Source of the DNA: PALSA-188 sp050746185
Lineage (GTDB): Bacteria > Acidobacteriota > Terriglobia > Terriglobales > Acidobacteriaceae
Reading direction: 5' to 3'
NCBI GenBank assembly: GCA_050746185.1
Contig: JBOGLA010000016.1
Location: 62,001 to 126,000 of the forward strand
Length of the DNA: 64,000 bases
This document shows positions 45,253-55,758 of the stretch, piece by piece. The notes beneath the pieces were generated by a model, which was not told the DNA's origin, did not search any database, and saw only the letters and a list, made by a program, of their open reading frames with translations. Within the stretch, counting starts at the first letter, position 1, and the number at the start of each line of letters is the position of its first letter. The translations under genes were made by a program, and so were the position numbers.

Positions 45253-46524
45253 ATGATTGAATCACTGGTGGCTGCGGCAGACTGCGGTTCCGCTGGACGA
45301 CGAATGAAAACAAACTACAAGGCGTCCGAGAAAGAAACGGAAATTCTCGGACTCATACACTCTCGGGTCTCTCTGTCCCGAGCCGAATTAGCAACGCTAA
45401 CAGGTCTGAGTGCCGCGCTGATATCTGCGATTGTGCGCCGTCTGATCAACAACAAAATGGTCGTTGAATCTGGGTTGGAACCGAGCAAGCTTGGTCGGCG
45501 GCGGGTGGCATTGAAGCTACGCTCGGGAAATGATTACACCATCGGCGTGGAGATCGGCACTTTTTTCTTACGCGTGATTATCAACGATCTGGCGGGAACC
45601 GTGTGCGGCAGATTCGAAGCCCGTACGATGCTTTCCGAAGGGTTTTCTCGAGTGATGGAAAGATGTTTTGAGGTTGTTAGCAGGGCGATAACGGAGTGCG
45701 GGGTGACGCGTGATTCGATCGTCGGCATTGGTATCGCGCACTCTGGGGTCGTGGATAGCAATCGGGGTGCGGTTCTCTCATTTCCCCGCCCAGGTCAAAT
45801 GGCGGAGTGGAGGAATGTTCCACTGCGTGAAATCATAGAAGAAAAACTTAAGATCCCATGCATTATCGAGGACAGTGTTCGGATGGCTGCTCTCGCCGAA
45901 AAACAGCTGGGGGCGGCGATCGAGCTTTCCGATTTCATCTACGTACGCATCGGGATGGGTATTGGCGCCTGTATTTTCATTGATGGTGAACCATACCGAG
46001 GTGCCGGAGGCAGCGCCGGAGAATTCGGTCATATGACAGTCGACGAGAATGGCCCCATATGCTTCTGTGGTAATAACGGATGCCTCTCCGCCTTGGCCTC
46101 GTGCAGCGCGATTATCCAACAAGTGACAAGTGCCATCAAGAAGGGTGTCCAATCCCGCGTTCTGGAAATAGCTGGCGATGTGGATCAGATAAGCATCGAG
46201 AAAATATTGCAAGCTGCCGCCGACAATGACTCGCTGGCCTTCCGAGTACTGAATGAGGCTGCTGTCCATATCGGTGTTGCCCTAGCGGACGTGGTGAACC
46301 TGTTAAATCCGTCTGTAGTTGTTTTCAGCGGTCCCCTCTTTCAAACCAATCCGCAGCTAATGATGGAAGCGATCCAACGGGTAATTCGGCAACGCGCTTT
46401 GGAAAAAGCGGCTAATGAAGTTCAGATCGTGGTGTCAACTTTGGGAGCTGATGCTCCGGCTTTAGGTGCCAGCCGTTTTGCGGGCGCACGAGCGATTGCG
46501 ACTCTCTACACCACCGCTGGGTGA
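45253..46524 (+). CDS. ROK-family transcriptional regulator
   Basis: A 423-residue protein with an N-terminal winged HTH (about residues 25-75, SRAELATLTGLSAALISAIVRRL) and a C-terminal ROK sugar-kinase-like domain. The zinc site is CFCGNNGCL and the GHMTVDENG signature is present. The catalytic pair reads ED where kinases have ND (CIIEDSVRMAALAE), so sugar binding without strong kinase activity is likely. It probably represses the surrounding catabolic operons until a sugar ligand binds. ATG 45304 is an alternative start. Confidence 0.85.
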   Translation: MIESLVAAADCGSAGRRMKTNYKASEKETEILGLIHSRVSLSRAELATLTGLSAALISAIVRRLINNKMVVESGLEPSKLGRRRVALKLRSGNDYTIGVEIGTFFLRVIINDLAGTVCGRFEARTMLSEGFSRVMERCFEVVSRAITECGVTRDSIVGIGIAHSGVVDSNRGAVLSFPRPGQMAEWRNVPLREIIEEKLKIPCIIEDSVRMAALAEKQLGAAIELSDFIYVRIGMGIGACIFIDGEPYRGAGGSAGEFGHMTVDENGPICFCGNNGCLSALASCSAIIQQVTSAIKKGVQSRVLEIAGDVDQISIEKILQAAADNDSLAFRVLNEAAVHIGVALADVVNLLNPSVVVFSGPLFQTNPQLMMEAIQRVIRQRALEKAANEVQIVVSTLGADAPALGASRFAGARAIATLYTTAG

Positions 46525-46643
46525 GTTTTGAACTATTTTGGATTTATTTTAGTAAATGCATCCCATCTAAATTTATTGTGGAATTATAGGTGCTTTGAAT
46601 CCCCCTATATTATTCCTAGAAGCTATCAATAATGAATTAAATC

Positions 46644-46673
46644 TTGACAGGGGTTAGGTGCCACTTGTACGTT
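46644..46673 (+). promoter_or_regulatory. Predicted promoter of second dehydratase gene
   Basis: TTGACA at 46644-46649 and TACGTT at 46668-46673 are 18 bases apart. The upstream sequence is AT-rich with AATGAATTAA at 46631-46640. The promoter position supports ATG 46700 rather than GTG 46658 as start. Confidence 0.4.
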
Positions 46674-46699
46674 GCACTGAGCTTGGACGAAAGTCGGCC

Positions 46700-48424
46700 A
46701 TGACAAAGAAGTGGCGAAGTTCTCGTTGGTTCGACCGAGATGACGAAGTAGGATTCAACCATCGTGCGGCTCTTCGATCGGAGGGTTTTACTCCGCGTGC
46801 CTTCGAAAATAAGCCTGTGATTGGTATCTGTAACTCCTGGAGCGAACTCAACAACTGTAATCTTCACCTGAGAGCAGTGGCGGAAGCGGTTAAACGCGGC
46901 GTTTGGGCCGCGGGTGGTTTCCCGCTTGAGTTCATGACAATCTCCCTCGCCGAAGATCTCATGATGCCAACAGCCATGCTTTACCGGAACTTGATGGCGA
47001 TGGAAGTGGAAGAGATGCTTCGCTCCCATCCTCTGGATGGAGTAGTGCTACTGTGCGGTTGCGATAAAACTACCCCTGCACAACTGATGGGCGCTGCCAG
47101 TATGGATGTTCCTGCGATCATGGTGCCTGGCGGCCCAATGCTGAATGGGATGTGGAGGAACCGGCCCATTGGCTCTGGAACAGACGTATGGAGAAATTGG
47201 GACGAGCGACGCGCTGGACGCTTTTCCGCAAAACAGTGGGAAGAATTAGAGGGTTCCATATCTCGAAGTGCTGGCCATTGCATGACCATGGGAACCGCTA
47301 GCACTATGACGAGCCTTGCCGAAGCATTAGGTATGACGTTACCCGGTTGCGCTAGTATTCCGGCCGTGGATTCCCGGCGTTATGCAATCGCCGAGGCCAG
47401 CGGGCAGCGAATTGTTGGGATGATCGAAGAAGATCTACGTCCTTCCAGCATCATGACCCCCGAAGCATTTGAAAACGCCATTCGTGTCTTTGCTGCGCTA
47501 GCCGGATCTACGAACGCAATAATTCACCTCACCGCAATTGCGGGTAGGCTCGGGATTCCGCTCCCGTTGTCCAAATTCGACGAACTATCAAATTCCACGC
47601 CTACGATCGCCAATGTGCAACCCTCGGGCCAATATCTAATGGAAGATTTTTACTATGCTGGAGGATTACAGGCACTAATGAAGGAGATTTTGCCGCTGCT
47701 TAATGGAGATGCAATGACAGTTAACGGTAAGACCATCGCTGAAAACGTTGGATCTTCCGAGTGCTACAACGACGAGATAATTCGCAAGTTAGAGAATCCC
47801 GTGCACCCAAATGGTTCTCTTGTGGTGCTCGGCGGCAATCTCGCGCCCAATGGCGCAGTGCTTAAGACGTCAGCCGCATCCCGCCACCTTCTTCAACACA
47901 CAGGCCGGGCGGTAATTTTTGAGAGTTATCAAGAAATGTTGCAGAAGATCGATGAACCGTCTTTGGACGTCGATAAGAATTGTGTCCTCGTGCTGAAGAA
48001 CTCTGGGCCTGTAGGAGGCCCAGGCATGCCTGAGTGGGGGCAGATTCCTATCCCGGTGAACCTTCTCAAGCGCGGAGTCACGGACATGGTGAGAATTAGC
48101 GACTCCCGAATGAGCGGCACTAGTTACGGCACCGTCGTACTTCACATTTCCCCGGAATCGGCTATCGGAGGTCCCTTGGCAGTCGTTCAAAATGGCGACC
48201 AAGTGAGGCTCGACGTAGAAAATCGACGCCTCGATTTACTTGTGTCCGATGCTGAATTAGGGTGTAGGCGGAAAGCTTGGATACCGGCTCGCAAAAAGTA
48301 CCATCGAGGTTATTACACCATGTTCTTGAATCACATTTTGCAGGCAGACCAGGGATGTGACTTTGACTTTCTGGTTGGCCAGAGTGACGGAGAGCCGAAT
48401 GAGCCGATTGTAGGCCGTTCGTGA
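46700..48424 (+). CDS. IlvD/Edd-family sugar-acid dehydratase (copy 2)
   Basis: A 574-residue paralogue of the protein at 34260-35990. Shared blocks include NSWSELNNCNLHLR, LLCGCDKTTPAQLMGAAS, SAGHCMTMGTASTM and MVRISDSRMSGTSYGTVVLHIS, with all three cluster cysteines retained. Sequence differences around the active-site loops suggest a different sugar-acid substrate. It lies between the ROK regulator and the TonB receptor and has its own promoter. Confidence 0.88.
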   Translation: MTKKWRSSRWFDRDDEVGFNHRAALRSEGFTPRAFENKPVIGICNSWSELNNCNLHLRAVAEAVKRGVWAAGGFPLEFMTISLAEDLMMPTAMLYRNLMAMEVEEMLRSHPLDGVVLLCGCDKTTPAQLMGAASMDVPAIMVPGGPMLNGMWRNRPIGSGTDVWRNWDERRAGRFSAKQWEELEGSISRSAGHCMTMGTASTMTSLAEALGMTLPGCASIPAVDSRRYAIAEASGQRIVGMIEEDLRPSSIMTPEAFENAIRVFAALAGSTNAIIHLTAIAGRLGIPLPLSKFDELSNSTPTIANVQPSGQYLMEDFYYAGGLQALMKEILPLLNGDAMTVNGKTIAENVGSSECYNDEIIRKLENPVHPNGSLVVLGGNLAPNGAVLKTSAASRHLLQHTGRAVIFESYQEMLQKIDEPSLDVDKNCVLVLKNSGPVGGPGMPEWGQIPIPVNLLKRGVTDMVRISDSRMSGTSYGTVVLHISPESAIGGPLAVVQNGDQVRLDVENRRLDLLVSDAELGCRRKAWIPARKKYHRGYYTMFLNHILQADQGCDFDFLVGQSDGEPNEPIVGRS

Positions 48425-48570
48425 CCGTACAAGAGTTTAACGCAGCCCGCACCTATTTCGAGCAATCCAACTAACCGCACTGCCCTCCTGATAGTCCCAA
48501 CGGTTGTCCACCTGCGCAGGGCTTCAGTCTTTCATCCCTACCATTTCCTCGGATCCCCAAGTTGAAGCAT

Positions 48571-48598
48571 ACATTTATTTCATTGATAAAGTAAATGT
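48571..48598. promoter_or_regulatory. AT-rich palindrome upstream of TonB receptor gene
   Basis: ACATTTA and TAAATGT are perfect outer arms and inner bases also pair, giving 11 of 14 paired positions. It lies about 53 bases before the predicted -35. A binding site for the ROK or another sugar regulator is possible; the sequence differs from the ROK-gene operator. Confidence 0.45.
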
Positions 48599-48650
48599 GG
48601 TTAATAATAGGCAAAAATGGCTAGGTTAATATTTTTATAAATGAAAGTGC

Positions 48651-48679
48651 TTGACAAACGTACAGTTTCGTAGATAACT
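48651..48679 (+). promoter_or_regulatory. Predicted promoter of TonB receptor gene
   Basis: TTGACA at 48651-48656 and ATAACT at 48674-48679 with a 17-base spacer. The start codon follows after about 105 bases, with GGGAGGGG as ribosome site. Confidence 0.5.
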
Positions 48680-48784
48680 TGCTCCCATCCGAGTTGGGTT
48701 CCTTGTCTTAATGAAGTTTTTAATGAACCAAGAAATTCGAGACAAGTTAACGCACGTCATTTTCGACAGGGAGGGGTTACTGAA

Positions 48785-51700
48785 ATGAAAGCAAACTATA
48801 ACGGCGCACGAGGAAGGGTATTAGGATGTTTCCTGGGTTTTCTGTTGTTTTCGGCAAGTTTACTTGCCCAAGTTACGACAGGAGCGATCGTTGGTCTTGT
48901 CACAGATCAATCGGGGGCTGTAGTACAGGGAGCTCAGATTGTTGCAATCAATCAGGACACCGGCATCAGAGGTAATACGATATCCGACTCCGGCGGCTTG
49001 TACAGCTTCCGCGAGCTGCCACCCGGCACTTATGTTGTCGAAATCACCGAGACCGGTTTCCGGACCCTCAAGAAGGGACCCTTATCGCTGAGCAGCACTC
49101 AAAAGTTGGAAGTCAATGCCAGCCTCTCCCCAGGCGCGACAAGTGAAACTGTTTCGGTTACGGCAGAAGGGCAGTTGCTGCAAACCCAGGAGAGCGCAGT
49201 TAAGTCTCAAGTAACTGAAACACAAGTTGAAAACTTGCCATTGAACGGGAGAAATCCTTCGGCATTGATTCTGCTGGGCCCTTCAGTCTCGATTGCTCTG
49301 CAAGCTTCTACTGGCTCATCTTTGGGCTACACGTTCAACGGTCAAAATCAGGTTGGCGGAAGTCTCAGACTTGACGGACTCGATGCCAGCATAGGAACCG
49401 ATCCGGGCTTCCTGTTTGGCTCGCTGAATTTCAACCTAAACACGACGAGCGTGGATTCCATCGCCGAATTCGACATTCAAACAGATAACTACTCCGCTGA
49501 TTCCAAGGGTTCCAGTGGTTACGTGAACGTGATAACCAAAAGCGGAACAAACCAGGTTCACTTCGATTTTTATGATTTCTTCCGCAATGGCGCTATGGAT
49601 GGAACGAACTTTTTCGCTAAATCAAGGGGAAGCCTGAAGCAAAACGATTTCGGAGGTACGATAACTGGCCCCATCAAACGGAACAAGGTTTTTTTCATGG
49701 GGAGCTACGAAGGACAGCGGATTCACCAACCGTATCCTGGGTTCGCGGTTGTTCCGACGGCATCGTTCCGGGCCACGGTTAGTGCTAATTTAACACCATT
49801 TCTGGACCGAACTCCTTTGCCCACATCAGCCATTCCCGGAAATGCTAACGTTGGAAATTTTCAAGATACGGTAAAGTCGAATATTAGGCAGGACATTGCC
49901 ACCGGCCGTGTCGATTACAATTTTTCAGAAAAGGACCGGATCTTTGCGCGGTACGTCATCAATTATGGGATTGTTGCTGGAGCCTCGTCCGCTCTGGGAG
50001 GCACGGTAAACAATGGCTTGAGCATTTTTCCAGGCTATAACTTTGGTCAATCGCAGCGTCACCAAAGCGCCTCCGTGGACTGGGTCCATACATTCACGCC
50101 TAGTCTCTTGAATGACCTTAGCCTTGGAATGAACCGCTATAGAGAAACCCGTCTGAGGGGCGATCCGTCGATTTACTTTCTCCCGGACATTTCCATTCCC
50201 GGTGTAACTGTATCCGGAGGTGGAAATCAGAAGCACTGGGGTACTACCGAAGGCGAGGTCAATGAAAAGGCCACTTGGGTAAGAGGAAAGAGTACCTTAG
50301 CGTTTGGAGGAGGCTACGAATACTGGGTCTCCGGACTGAATCAGTTCAGTGTAGCGAATCTTACGTTTCCAACGCTGGCAGCTTTTGCAGCCGATCAACC
50401 GACAATCTATAGCGACGGTTTGGGTATTACTGGACACGAGCCGACGGAGCATATTCACGACGGACAGTGGGGTGGCTTCGTGCAGGAAGATTACCGCTTG
50501 GCCCCGCGTTTGACGCTAAATCTCGGGCTGCGCTATGACAACTATGGCGTACTGGTGGATTCGACTCACAACGCGCGCAACGTTATTGACGGGCCGTTCA
50601 GTCCGTTCCGATCACCTACAGCCCCGCTCTACAATGGCAACAATCATGATTTCGGCCCAAGATTTGGCTTTGCTTGGCAGCCTCTATCTTCAAGACCGTT
50701 TGTTCTGCGAGGCGGAATCGGAATCTACTACGGTGCACGTACTACTGGGCAAACCGGAGATATCTTCGAATATAATAGTGTGGGCTCATTTTCCGTATCG
50801 AATCTCCAGTTCCCCGGTTTGACATACCCGTTACCGCCTGCGGTTGCTACGTTTGCTGCCAACACACCTGGTCGGCATATCATGGATCCAAACGCCAAGG
50901 ATCTAGCTACGCAACAATGGAACCTCACTGCACAGTATCAGTTTGGCGAATCGACCAGTATCAGTGTGGGCTATGTCGCTAACCATCAAACTCATATTCC
51001 TGGGGAAACTCTCCCTAACGTCACGAACCCCCTCACACATATGCTGAACAATCCAAACTTCGGAAGCGTGGCCTACATTCAAACCGTGGACACAGCATGG
51101 TACAACTCGATGCAGGTCAGTTTCCGACATCGGCTATCTCACAACATTTCTTGGGACACCTATTACACATGGTCGCATGACACTGGCCTGGAGACAGGCC
51201 TCTTCGAAGTCAGTGCGGCGGTTGGTGGGGGCCATGAACAGGTTCAGACCTATACCAACCGAAATTTGAATCGCTTCAACATGCCGGTAGATCTCCGGCA
51301 TCAGTTCACTACCGATCTCACTTACATGTTGCCGCGTCTTTCCGGCTCCAACGGATTTGTTAGAGGCGTTGCCGGAGGGTGGAGCACATCCGGAATTTTG
51401 AAAGCATCGAGCGGGTTACCGTTCAACGTATTCACGGGTAGAGATACCGGCGATGGTACTTTTGAGCAGAGACCAAACCTAGTCCCGGGTGTGCCGATTT
51501 ACCTGCCGTCGAGCGCTGGCCGAGGTTTTCTCAACCCCGCCGCTTTTGCAATTCCTACCGCAGCGGATCCTGCCACAGGGCTAAAGCTAGGATATTTACC
51601 AAATAATTATGTACGTTTGCCCTTCACGCTAGCTATGGACTGGGATTTGGCAAAGAAGCTCTACACCGGAGACAAATTCAACGTAGATTTTCGAGCCGAG

Positions 51701-51829
51701 TTCTTCAATGTCCTAAATCACCCCGTGTTCTCGACGGTAGTCGGCACTCTTTCGGCCCCAAATTTTGGTCAGGCTCAAGGTGCCACTGATCCGAGAGAGA
51801 TACAGTTGTCGCTAAAGTTTAATTTCTGA
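48785..51829 (+). CDS. Oar-like TonB-dependent receptor with carboxypeptidase-regulatory domain
   Basis: A 1014-residue outer-membrane protein. Signal peptide is residues 1-29 (FLGFLLFSASLLAQ). A carboxypeptidase-regulatory-like domain follows (GAIVGLVTDQSGAVVQGAQI ... SFRELPPGTYVVEI, about 33-108). A plug domain (about 125-250) and a beta-barrel end with the aromatic terminus LSLKFNF. Such receptors are greatly expanded in Acidobacteriota and import oligosaccharides or other large ligands. Context suggests it takes up the glycan or glycoside digested by the neighbouring enzymes. Confidence 0.9.
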   Translation: MKANYNGARGRVLGCFLGFLLFSASLLAQVTTGAIVGLVTDQSGAVVQGAQIVAINQDTGIRGNTISDSGGLYSFRELPPGTYVVEITETGFRTLKKGPLSLSSTQKLEVNASLSPGATSETVSVTAEGQLLQTQESAVKSQVTETQVENLPLNGRNPSALILLGPSVSIALQASTGSSLGYTFNGQNQVGGSLRLDGLDASIGTDPGFLFGSLNFNLNTTSVDSIAEFDIQTDNYSADSKGSSGYVNVITKSGTNQVHFDFYDFFRNGAMDGTNFFAKSRGSLKQNDFGGTITGPIKRNKVFFMGSYEGQRIHQPYPGFAVVPTASFRATVSANLTPFLDRTPLPTSAIPGNANVGNFQDTVKSNIRQDIATGRVDYNFSEKDRIFARYVINYGIVAGASSALGGTVNNGLSIFPGYNFGQSQRHQSASVDWVHTFTPSLLNDLSLGMNRYRETRLRGDPSIYFLPDISIPGVTVSGGGNQKHWGTTEGEVNEKATWVRGKSTLAFGGGYEYWVSGLNQFSVANLTFPTLAAFAADQPTIYSDGLGITGHEPTEHIHDGQWGGFVQEDYRLAPRLTLNLGLRYDNYGVLVDSTHNARNVIDGPFSPFRSPTAPLYNGNNHDFGPRFGFAWQPLSSRPFVLRGGIGIYYGARTTGQTGDIFEYNSVGSFSVSNLQFPGLTYPLPPAVATFAANTPGRHIMDPNAKDLATQQWNLTAQYQFGESTSISVGYVANHQTHIPGETLPNVTNPLTHMLNNPNFGSVAYIQTVDTAWYNSMQVSFRHRLSHNISWDTYYTWSHDTGLETGLFEVSAAVGGGHEQVQTYTNRNLNRFNMPVDLRHQFTTDLTYMLPRLSGSNGFVRGVAGGWSTSGILKASSGLPFNVFTGRDTGDGTFEQRPNLVPGVPIYLPSSAGRGFLNPAAFAIPTAADPATGLKLGYLPNNYVRLPFTLAMDWDLAKKLYTGDKFNVDFRAEFFNVLNHPVFSTVVGTLSAPNFGQAQGATDPREIQLSLKFNF

Positions 51830-51856
51830 TCGTAAGGCGGCCCATACTGTAGGATT

Positions 51857-51894
51857 CTGTCTTGGCGTGTAAAAAGCGCCAAGACAGCGTTTTA
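51857..51894 (+). terminator. Rho-independent terminator after TonB receptor
   Basis: An 11-base perfect stem (CTGTCTTGGCG with CGCCAAGACAG) and a 9-base loop are followed by CGTTTTA. It lies 28 bases after the receptor stop codon. It separates the receptor from the hydantoinase-type operon. Confidence 0.85.
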
Positions 51895-51976
51895 GTGGTC
51901 GGCCCGCCTGCACCGGGATGACTCCTCGCCTGGCCGAAACCGTCGTGGGCAATACGTTGAAGCAACAAGGCGATCA

Positions 51977-54046
51977 ATGTCAAGACGTCCGATTATCCAT
52001 TCCAATGTCATCAGATGCGGTATTGACACCGGCGGAACTTTTACAGACCTTATTGCCGTAAACGAGGCAACAGGCAATCTAATCATCAGTAAGTTTCCTT
52101 CCTCTCAGAAAGATCCGGTTAAGTCGATTGTGCGCGTGATTCAGGAGTCGGGGCTCGATCTCGAGCGGACCGCTTCAGTGGTGCTTGGAACCACGCTGGG
52201 CCTGAACGCTCTTCTTCAACGTGGTGGTGCCAGAGTCATCTTTGTGACCACCGCGGGATTCGAAGATGTCTTATTCATTCAGCGGATGAACCGCCGTTAT
52301 CACTATTCCTTTGATTGGGTCAAGCCGAAGCCCCTGGTTGAGCATCGGGACTGCCTGGGGGTGCGAGAACGTATTGACGCACACGGGAAAGTATTAGTAC
52401 CCCTAAACTCTCCGGAAATGCACAGGCTGGCGAACGAAATCGAAGTCGCTCTGGCGCACCGGCCAGCCCAGGATACGTCAATTGCGGTGTGCCTTTTGTT
52501 TTCGTATTTGAATCCTGAGCATGAATTGGGCTTGCGAAAATATCTGGAATCCCGATTCCCCAAAATTCCGATATCCCTCTCCCACGAAGTTGCCCCGATT
52601 TGGCGCGAATACGAACGTGGTTGTACCACTGTAGTAGACGCCTTCATTAAACCTATTCTTGCGCGCTATATTGCCGGCGTCCGCGCCTGTCTGAACCAGC
52701 TCGGGTCACAAGTACCTTGGACAATTATGAAGTCGAATGGTGGGCATGCTACTCCCGAGGCGGTTGAGAAGCAGCCAGTAAACACCGTGCTCTCCGGACT
52801 AAGTGGTGGAATCGTCGGCGCGAAGTACTTTGGCGATCTTGCGGGCGAAAAAAACCTGGTGACCCTCGATATGGGAGGCACGAGTTGTGACGTGGGCCTG
52901 GTTCGCGATGGTGCACTCTCACATGTGACCAATTATGAAGTGGAATGGGGAATGCCGATTAGTGCACCGTTTGTAGACGTAAGTTCCATTGGCGCGGGTG
53001 GTGGGAGCATCGCGCTAGTGGATAAGGGCGGTTTCCTGCGGGTGGGTCCGCAGAGTGCGGGAGCTGATCCGGGACCCGCGTGTTACGACCAAGGAGGCAT
53101 AGAGGCTACCGTTACGGATGCCAACCTCGTTTTAGGGAGATTAAATCCCGATTACTTCCTCGGGGGCAAAATGAAGCTCAATTCCGCTCGGGCTGAATCC
53201 GCAGTTTCCGCGTTGGGGAATTCTCTCGGCATGGGGTGTGCGGCAACAGCTCAAGCCATTATCGACATCGCCGACGAAAACATGGCCAACGCCATCCGCG
53301 TAATTTCAGTTGAACGTGGAATTGATCCACGCGACTATGCACTTGTTTCCTTTGGCGGCGCGGGCCCCCTCCATACCGGCGGAATCGCCGAAAAGATTGG
53401 CATGCGGCGAATCATTGTGCCACTTTACCCGGGGTTGTGTTCGGCATTCGGCACCTTAATCGCCGATTTTCAGGTCGACAAAATCCTCAGCCAGCATTTC
53501 CGTTCTTCCAAAATTGATGCTGCCGAAATAAATAAGCTGTTTAATACGATGGTGAAATTGGCGCGGACGGAACTTCGGGAAGAAGGATACAGCGGCACGC
53601 AGCGAATTCAGAGATCGATCAGCATGCGTTATGCGGGACAGAACTACGAGCACGACGTAACCATTGGCACGGGCGCGATCACTCGTAAAAAAGTGGACCT
53701 AATATTTGAGAAGTTTCATAATCTGCACGAGCGATTCTACGGCTATTCCATCAGCAAGGAGGTCATTGAACTGATCCGGTTCAATGTAAGCGTGATCGGA
53801 GCTTCCAAAGTTCCGCGACTGAAGGACATCCCAAAAGGGCGATTATCCCGCGCGCTCCAAAAGCGTCCGGTCTATTTCAAGAACCATGGCTATGTCACCT
53901 GCCCTGTATTCAGACGCGGCAGTTTGCCGGCCGACACCAAGTTAAGGGGGCCGGCGGTTATCGAAGAGCAGGACTCAACCATTCTGCTTCATCCCGGCAA
54001 TATGCTTCGTACAAACAAAAAAGGCGTCCTCACAATTACATTATGA
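51977..54046 (+). CDS. hyuA: Hydantoinase A / N-methylhydantoinase alpha-type subunit
   Basis: This 689-residue ASKHA-type ATPase subunit has the ATP-binding DTGGTFTD motif (about residues 17-24), TTLGLNALLQR and LDMGGTSCDVGL. HyuA and HyuB subunits form 5-oxoprolinase, hydantoinase or ATP-dependent carboxylases (acetone/acetophenone type). The presence in a sugar-acid locus and a third zinc-type small gene argue for a carboxylase-like or lactam-opening enzyme with unusual substrate. The stop overlaps the HyuB start as ATGA. Confidence 0.88.
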   Translation: MSRRPIIHSNVIRCGIDTGGTFTDLIAVNEATGNLIISKFPSSQKDPVKSIVRVIQESGLDLERTASVVLGTTLGLNALLQRGGARVIFVTTAGFEDVLFIQRMNRRYHYSFDWVKPKPLVEHRDCLGVRERIDAHGKVLVPLNSPEMHRLANEIEVALAHRPAQDTSIAVCLLFSYLNPEHELGLRKYLESRFPKIPISLSHEVAPIWREYERGCTTVVDAFIKPILARYIAGVRACLNQLGSQVPWTIMKSNGGHATPEAVEKQPVNTVLSGLSGGIVGAKYFGDLAGEKNLVTLDMGGTSCDVGLVRDGALSHVTNYEVEWGMPISAPFVDVSSIGAGGGSIALVDKGGFLRVGPQSAGADPGPACYDQGGIEATVTDANLVLGRLNPDYFLGGKMKLNSARAESAVSALGNSLGMGCAATAQAIIDIADENMANAIRVISVERGIDPRDYALVSFGGAGPLHTGGIAEKIGMRRIIVPLYPGLCSAFGTLIADFQVDKILSQHFRSSKIDAAEINKLFNTMVKLARTELREEGYSGTQRIQRSISMRYAGQNYEHDVTIGTGAITRKKVDLIFEKFHNLHERFYGYSISKEVIELIRFNVSVIGASKVPRLKDIPKGRLSRALQKRPVYFKNHGYVTCPVFRRGSLPADTKLRGPAVIEEQDSTILLHPGNMLRTNKKGVLTITL

Positions 54047-55758
54047 AAAAGGCGAGACCCAAACAGCTTGATGGCGTGGCGCTGACGATCATTAATAACG
54101 CTCTGGTGAACATTTGCCGCGAAATGGGAACCGCCATGATGCGAACTAGTTACTCCCCCATCTTCAACGAGGCTTTGGACTTTTCCTGCGTCATCTTTAC
54201 CCCCGAGGGCCAGATGATCGGCCAAGCCGAGTTTTGTCCAACCATGATCGGCTCGGCACAGTACGCGGTGAAATGGACGATCGAAGAATTGGGCTTGGAA
54301 TCTTTCCAGCCGGGGGATGTTGTTATTCACAACGATCCTTACCGCGGGCAGTGCCACATGCCGGAACACATGGTTTTGAAGCCAGTCTTTTTTGCAAATA
54401 AATTGAGATTCTTCGTAGCCAACATCGCCCACCTGGGCGAGATCGGAGGAATGGCGCCCGGTTCATTCGCTGCGGATGCGACTGAAGTCTACCAGGAAGG
54501 ACTGCGACTCCCTCCTGTCAAGATCATGCGCCGCGGTGAATATGTGAAGGACGTTTGGAAGATTATTCTCAGCAATCATCGCACGCCAAAATCCAGCTGG
54601 GGCGACCTCCACGCCATGATTGGCTCGCTCAGCATTGCCGAAGAACGCCTCATGAACCTGCTGGAACGTTACGGCACAGAAGTGCTGGTGGCGGCGGCGA
54701 AGCAACTCCTTAATTATTCTGAGCGTTGGATGCGGGCTGAGATCCGTGAAATTCCAGATGGAGTGTACGAAGCCAAGGATTGTATGGAGGACGATGGAAT
54801 CACGAACAATCCGGTTTGGATGCGATTGAGACTAATCGTCAGTGAGGACGAAATCATTGCCGATTGGAGTGATTCTGATTTGCAGGCTCGAGGGCCGATC
54901 AACGCAACATTTGTGGTCACCGCGGCAGCAACCTACAGCGCTGTCCTACACGTCACGAATAGGGACATACCTCGTAATTCAGGATGCTTCAGGCCAGTAC
55001 GAATTATCACTAAGCCTGGAACGATCGTGAATGTGAAGCATCCCGGTCCCTCGGTTGGGGGAAATACCGAAACCCATCCTCATATTCAAAACGTAGTCGT
55101 GGCGGCTCTGAGCCAGGCGATTCCAGAAAGAGCGGCGGCTGCGGAAGGAGCCACAGCATGTAATTTCCTGTTTGGCGGTTTGCACCCCGATACTGGTGAG
55201 TACTACACCAACTACCACTTCGAGGGTTGTGGATGGGGAGCGACGACCTCCCATGATGGAAACTCAGTTATGTGCCCCGTGAATGGCAACTGCCGAAACA
55301 CGCCCGTGGAGGTATTTGAGACTAAATACCCATTTCTCACGATGGAATACGCGATGCGAAAAGACTCGGGCGGGATAGGAAGGTATCGTGGCGGTCTGGG
55401 GAGCTCGCGTAGGCTCCAAGTTATTGCTCCCGAAGTAACCGTTAGCGCGTTGTTGGACCGAACGAAAACACAAGCTTGGGGCCTGTTTGGGGGCGCCAGC
55501 GGGGCGAGTGCAAAGTTGCTAGTCAAGAAAAAGGACGCGAACTCTTTCACGACGTTTGATAAAGCCTTCGGCACAGTGTCGGCCACGAAATTCTCCCGAA
55601 TAGTATTGAAACAAGGAGACGAAGTCATCATCGAATCGCCCGGCGGAGGTGGCTACGATCCGGGAGGCGAGCGTTTGGCGCAAGATGTTCAGAATGACAT
55701 CGTGCAAGGCTACATTTCACTCCAAGCCGCAAGGGAACATTATGGATATAAAGATTAG
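54043..55758 (+). CDS. hyuB: Hydantoinase B / N-methylhydantoinase beta-type subunit
   Basis: This 571-residue partner of HyuA shows VVIHNDPYRGQCHMPEH (HNDPY metal-binding motif), GNTETHPHIQNVV and the ending ESPGGGGYDPGG. It is translated with HyuA by stop-start overlap. The pair acts as one complex. Its end overlaps the following small gene by 17 bases. Confidence 0.88.
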   Translation: MKKARPKQLDGVALTIINNALVNICREMGTAMMRTSYSPIFNEALDFSCVIFTPEGQMIGQAEFCPTMIGSAQYAVKWTIEELGLESFQPGDVVIHNDPYRGQCHMPEHMVLKPVFFANKLRFFVANIAHLGEIGGMAPGSFAADATEVYQEGLRLPPVKIMRRGEYVKDVWKIILSNHRTPKSSWGDLHAMIGSLSIAEERLMNLLERYGTEVLVAAAKQLLNYSERWMRAEIREIPDGVYEAKDCMEDDGITNNPVWMRLRLIVSEDEIIADWSDSDLQARGPINATFVVTAAATYSAVLHVTNRDIPRNSGCFRPVRIITKPGTIVNVKHPGPSVGGNTETHPHIQNVVVAALSQAIPERAAAAEGATACNFLFGGLHPDTGEYYTNYHFEGCGWGATTSHDGNSVMCPVNGNCRNTPVEVFETKYPFLTMEYAMRKDSGGIGRYRGGLGSSRRLQVIAPEVTVSALLDRTKTQAWGLFGGASGASAKLLVKKKDANSFTTFDKAFGTVSATKFSRIVLKQGDEVIIESPGGGGYDPGGERLAQDVQNDIVQGYISLQAAREHYGYKD